Assembly (NCBI GenBank): GCA_945952175.1
Contig: CAMFHW010000279.1
Coordinates: 1 to 5,903 of the forward strand
Origin: an uncultured Phenylobacterium sp.
GTDB taxonomy: Bacteria; Pseudomonadota; Alphaproteobacteria; Caulobacterales; Caulobacteraceae
DNA: 5,903 nucleotides
Reading direction: 5' to 3'
The notes under the pieces are model-generated. The model had not been told where the DNA came from. It was given only the letters and a program-made list of their open reading frames with translations, and made no database searches. Shown here piece after piece: positions 4,666 to 5,903 of this stretch. The position numbers and the translations under genes were made by a program. Numbering within the stretch: the first letter of the stretch is position 1; each line of letters starts with the position of its first letter.

Positions 4666-5901
4666 CTACTCGACCAGGAAGCCCATCAGCAGCGGACGGA
4701 CATAGTCCTCCATCACCCCGGCGGCGTCGTTCGGCCGGCCGCGCGGGTCCATCGGCAGCGCCGCGTTGAAGCCCACCATCAGCACGTGGGCCGACAGCAG
4801 GGGGTCGACCGGGCGCAGGGAGCCGTCGGCGATCCCGTCGCTGATCATGCCGGCCAGCGACTGGGCGATCTGCTGGAAGCGCACCAGCATCTCGCGCCGC
4901 ATCGAGGCCGGCACGGCGGCCATGGCGTAGTGGCGCAGCATCCGCCCGCCCTCGCCGGAGGCCTGGTGCACGGCCAGCGAACTCACCGCCAGCCACAGCC
5001 GCTCCCAGCCGTTCGGCGCGCTCATCGCCCGGCGCTTGGCCTCGTCGATGATGCCGAAGGTGCGGTGGAAACAGGCGACCGCCAGTTCGTCCTTGTCGGC
5101 GTTGTGGTGGTAGAAACTGCCCTTGGTGACCTTCAGCTGGGCCGAGATCTTGTCCACCGAGGCGCCGCGATAGCCCTCGGAATTGATCAGTTCGGTCGCC
5201 GCGACCAGGAACCGCTCGCGCGTCACCTCGTCGTTCTGCGCCGTGGGCGAGCCGAGTGTCAGCAGCGGGCCCTGCGGCCAGGCGCGGCCGCGTCCCGCCA
5301 GGCCGCCGATCATCATCTCGCTGATCCGCGCCGCGACGCGCGGATAGTCCTCCGGCGCATAGACGCCGATCCAGGTGTCGGTGAAGCCCAGGAAGTTGAC
5401 GATCAGGCGGGCCAGGGCCTGGCGGCGCGGCGCGCCCACCCAGGGGGCGGCGTCGCTCTTCAGGAGGCGGCCGATACGCACGTAGAGACTGTTGAACGCC
5501 TCGATCAGCAGGTCCTGCTGTTCGCCCTCGATCAGCCGGATCTCGCTGAACGGCGTCAGCCGCAGCGCCTCGCCGTCGACGACGCGCCGGCGCTCCTCGA
5601 AATAGGCGCCGATGAAGCGGGTCAGGCGGGCGGCCGGGGTCGGCTCGGCCTCGGCCCGGTCCAGCATGTCCTGCCAGCGGTGGATGGTGTCGAAGAGGAC
5701 CGCCGCCGCCAGGTCCTCCTTCTTCTTGTAATAGTAGGTCAGGCTGACCGGATGCAGGTCCATGCGCTTGGCGACGGCCGCCAGGGTGAAGCCCGAGACC
5801 CCGCTCTCGTGGAACACCTCCACGGCCGCGGCCATGATCGCCTCGCGCTTGGCGGCGTAGCGGGCGCGGGTCTTGGAAGGCTTGGCGATAGCCGGACTCA
5901 T
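4666..5901 (-). CDS. Tandem double TetR-family transcriptional regulator
   Basis: This 411-residue protein is about twice the normal TetR length (about 190-220) and contains two full repressor units. Unit 1 has its helix-turn-helix at about residues 18-64 (REAIMAAAVEVFHESGVSGFTL, then VAKRMDLHPVSLTYYYKKKEDL) and a helical ligand/dimer domain to about residue 205. A linker GPLLTLGSPTAQNDE follows. Unit 2 has its helix-turn-helix at about 226-273 (RERFLVAATELINSEGYRGASVDKIS, then QLKVTKGSFYHHNADKDEL) and its own C-terminal domain to residue 411. The two helix-turn-helix regions differ clearly in sequence, so this is an old or heterologous fusion, not a recent duplication. The frame is continuous through the linker. 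TetR proteins normally act as homodimers; a covalent pair could bind as a monomer with two unlike half-site readers, or as a dimer with four. The ATG at 5901 is plausible, but only two bases lie beyond it, so its ribosome-binding site and any N-terminal extension cannot be judged. The likely target is the downstream esterase and/or its own gene. Confidence 0.9.
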   Translation of the reverse strand: MSPAIAKPSKTRARYAAKREAIMAAAVEVFHESGVSGFTLAAVAKRMDLHPVSLTYYYKKKEDLAAAVLFDTIHRWQDMLDRAEAEPTPAARLTRFIGAYFEERRRVVDGEALRLTPFSEIRLIEGEQQDLLIEAFNSLYVRIGRLLKSDAAPWVGAPRRQALARLIVNFLGFTDTWIGVYAPEDYPRVAARISEMMIGGLAGRGRAWPQGPLLTLGSPTAQNDEVTRERFLVAATELINSEGYRGASVDKISAQLKVTKGSFYHHNADKDELAVACFHRTFGIIDEAKRRAMSAPNGWERLWLAVSSLAVHQASGEGGRMLRHYAMAAVPASMRREMLVRFQQIAQSLAGMISDGIADGSLRPVDPLLSAHVLMVGFNAALPMDPRGRPNDAAGVMEDYVRPLLMGFLVE

Positions 5902-5903
5902 AC

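Noticed and set aside
4304..4996. A 230-codon open frame on minus spanning the end of the regulator, the inverted repeat and the start of the esterase
   Set aside because: It overlaps two well-supported genes in another frame and its sequence is Arg/Ala/Gly-rich without motifs. Length comes from GC bias.

Overview
The window is dense, GC-rich DNA with strong G/C preference at third codon positions. Gene content and repeat types fit an alphaproteobacterium, most likely of the Caulobacterales (Caulobacter/Phenylobacterium type). This placement rests on protein resemblance and base composition only. It holds five protein genes, no RNA genes, no CRISPR array and no recognisable transposase.

Layout, left to right. 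(1) The 3' end of an S41-family (C-terminal-processing/IRBP-like) peptidase gene on the plus strand, 2-724, cut by the left edge. (2) A zinc-independent NADP-dependent MDR oxidoreductase on the minus strand, 721-1737. It converges on gene 1 so tightly that a single palindromic CTAG supplies both stop codons. (3) A 129-bp divergent intergenic region, then an alpha/beta hydrolase on the plus strand. Homology and ribosome-binding-site spacing place its start at a CTG codon, 1867-2739. (4) A 219-bp convergent intergenic region almost filled by a nested inverted repeat (33-bp REP-like ends and 32-bp inner arms built of 9-bp units). (5) A type-B carboxylesterase on the minus strand, 2959-4470. (6) A 195-bp gap with an imperfect palindrome next to the esterase ribosome-binding site and a strong 28-bp-arm inverted repeat. 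(7) A 411-residue regulator on the minus strand, 4666-5901, made of two complete TetR-type repressor units in tandem.

The esterase, the alpha/beta hydrolase and the enoyl-reductase-like MDR enzyme are all predicted soluble catabolic or detoxifying enzymes. The double TetR protein lies directly upstream of the esterase in the same orientation and is the obvious candidate regulator. No specific substrate or pathway can be read from the sequence. The most unusual items are the tandem TetR fusion, the two families of inverted repeats placed 7-15 bases after stop codons, and the probable CTG start of the hydrolase. I did not find evidence of a wholly new multi-gene system.
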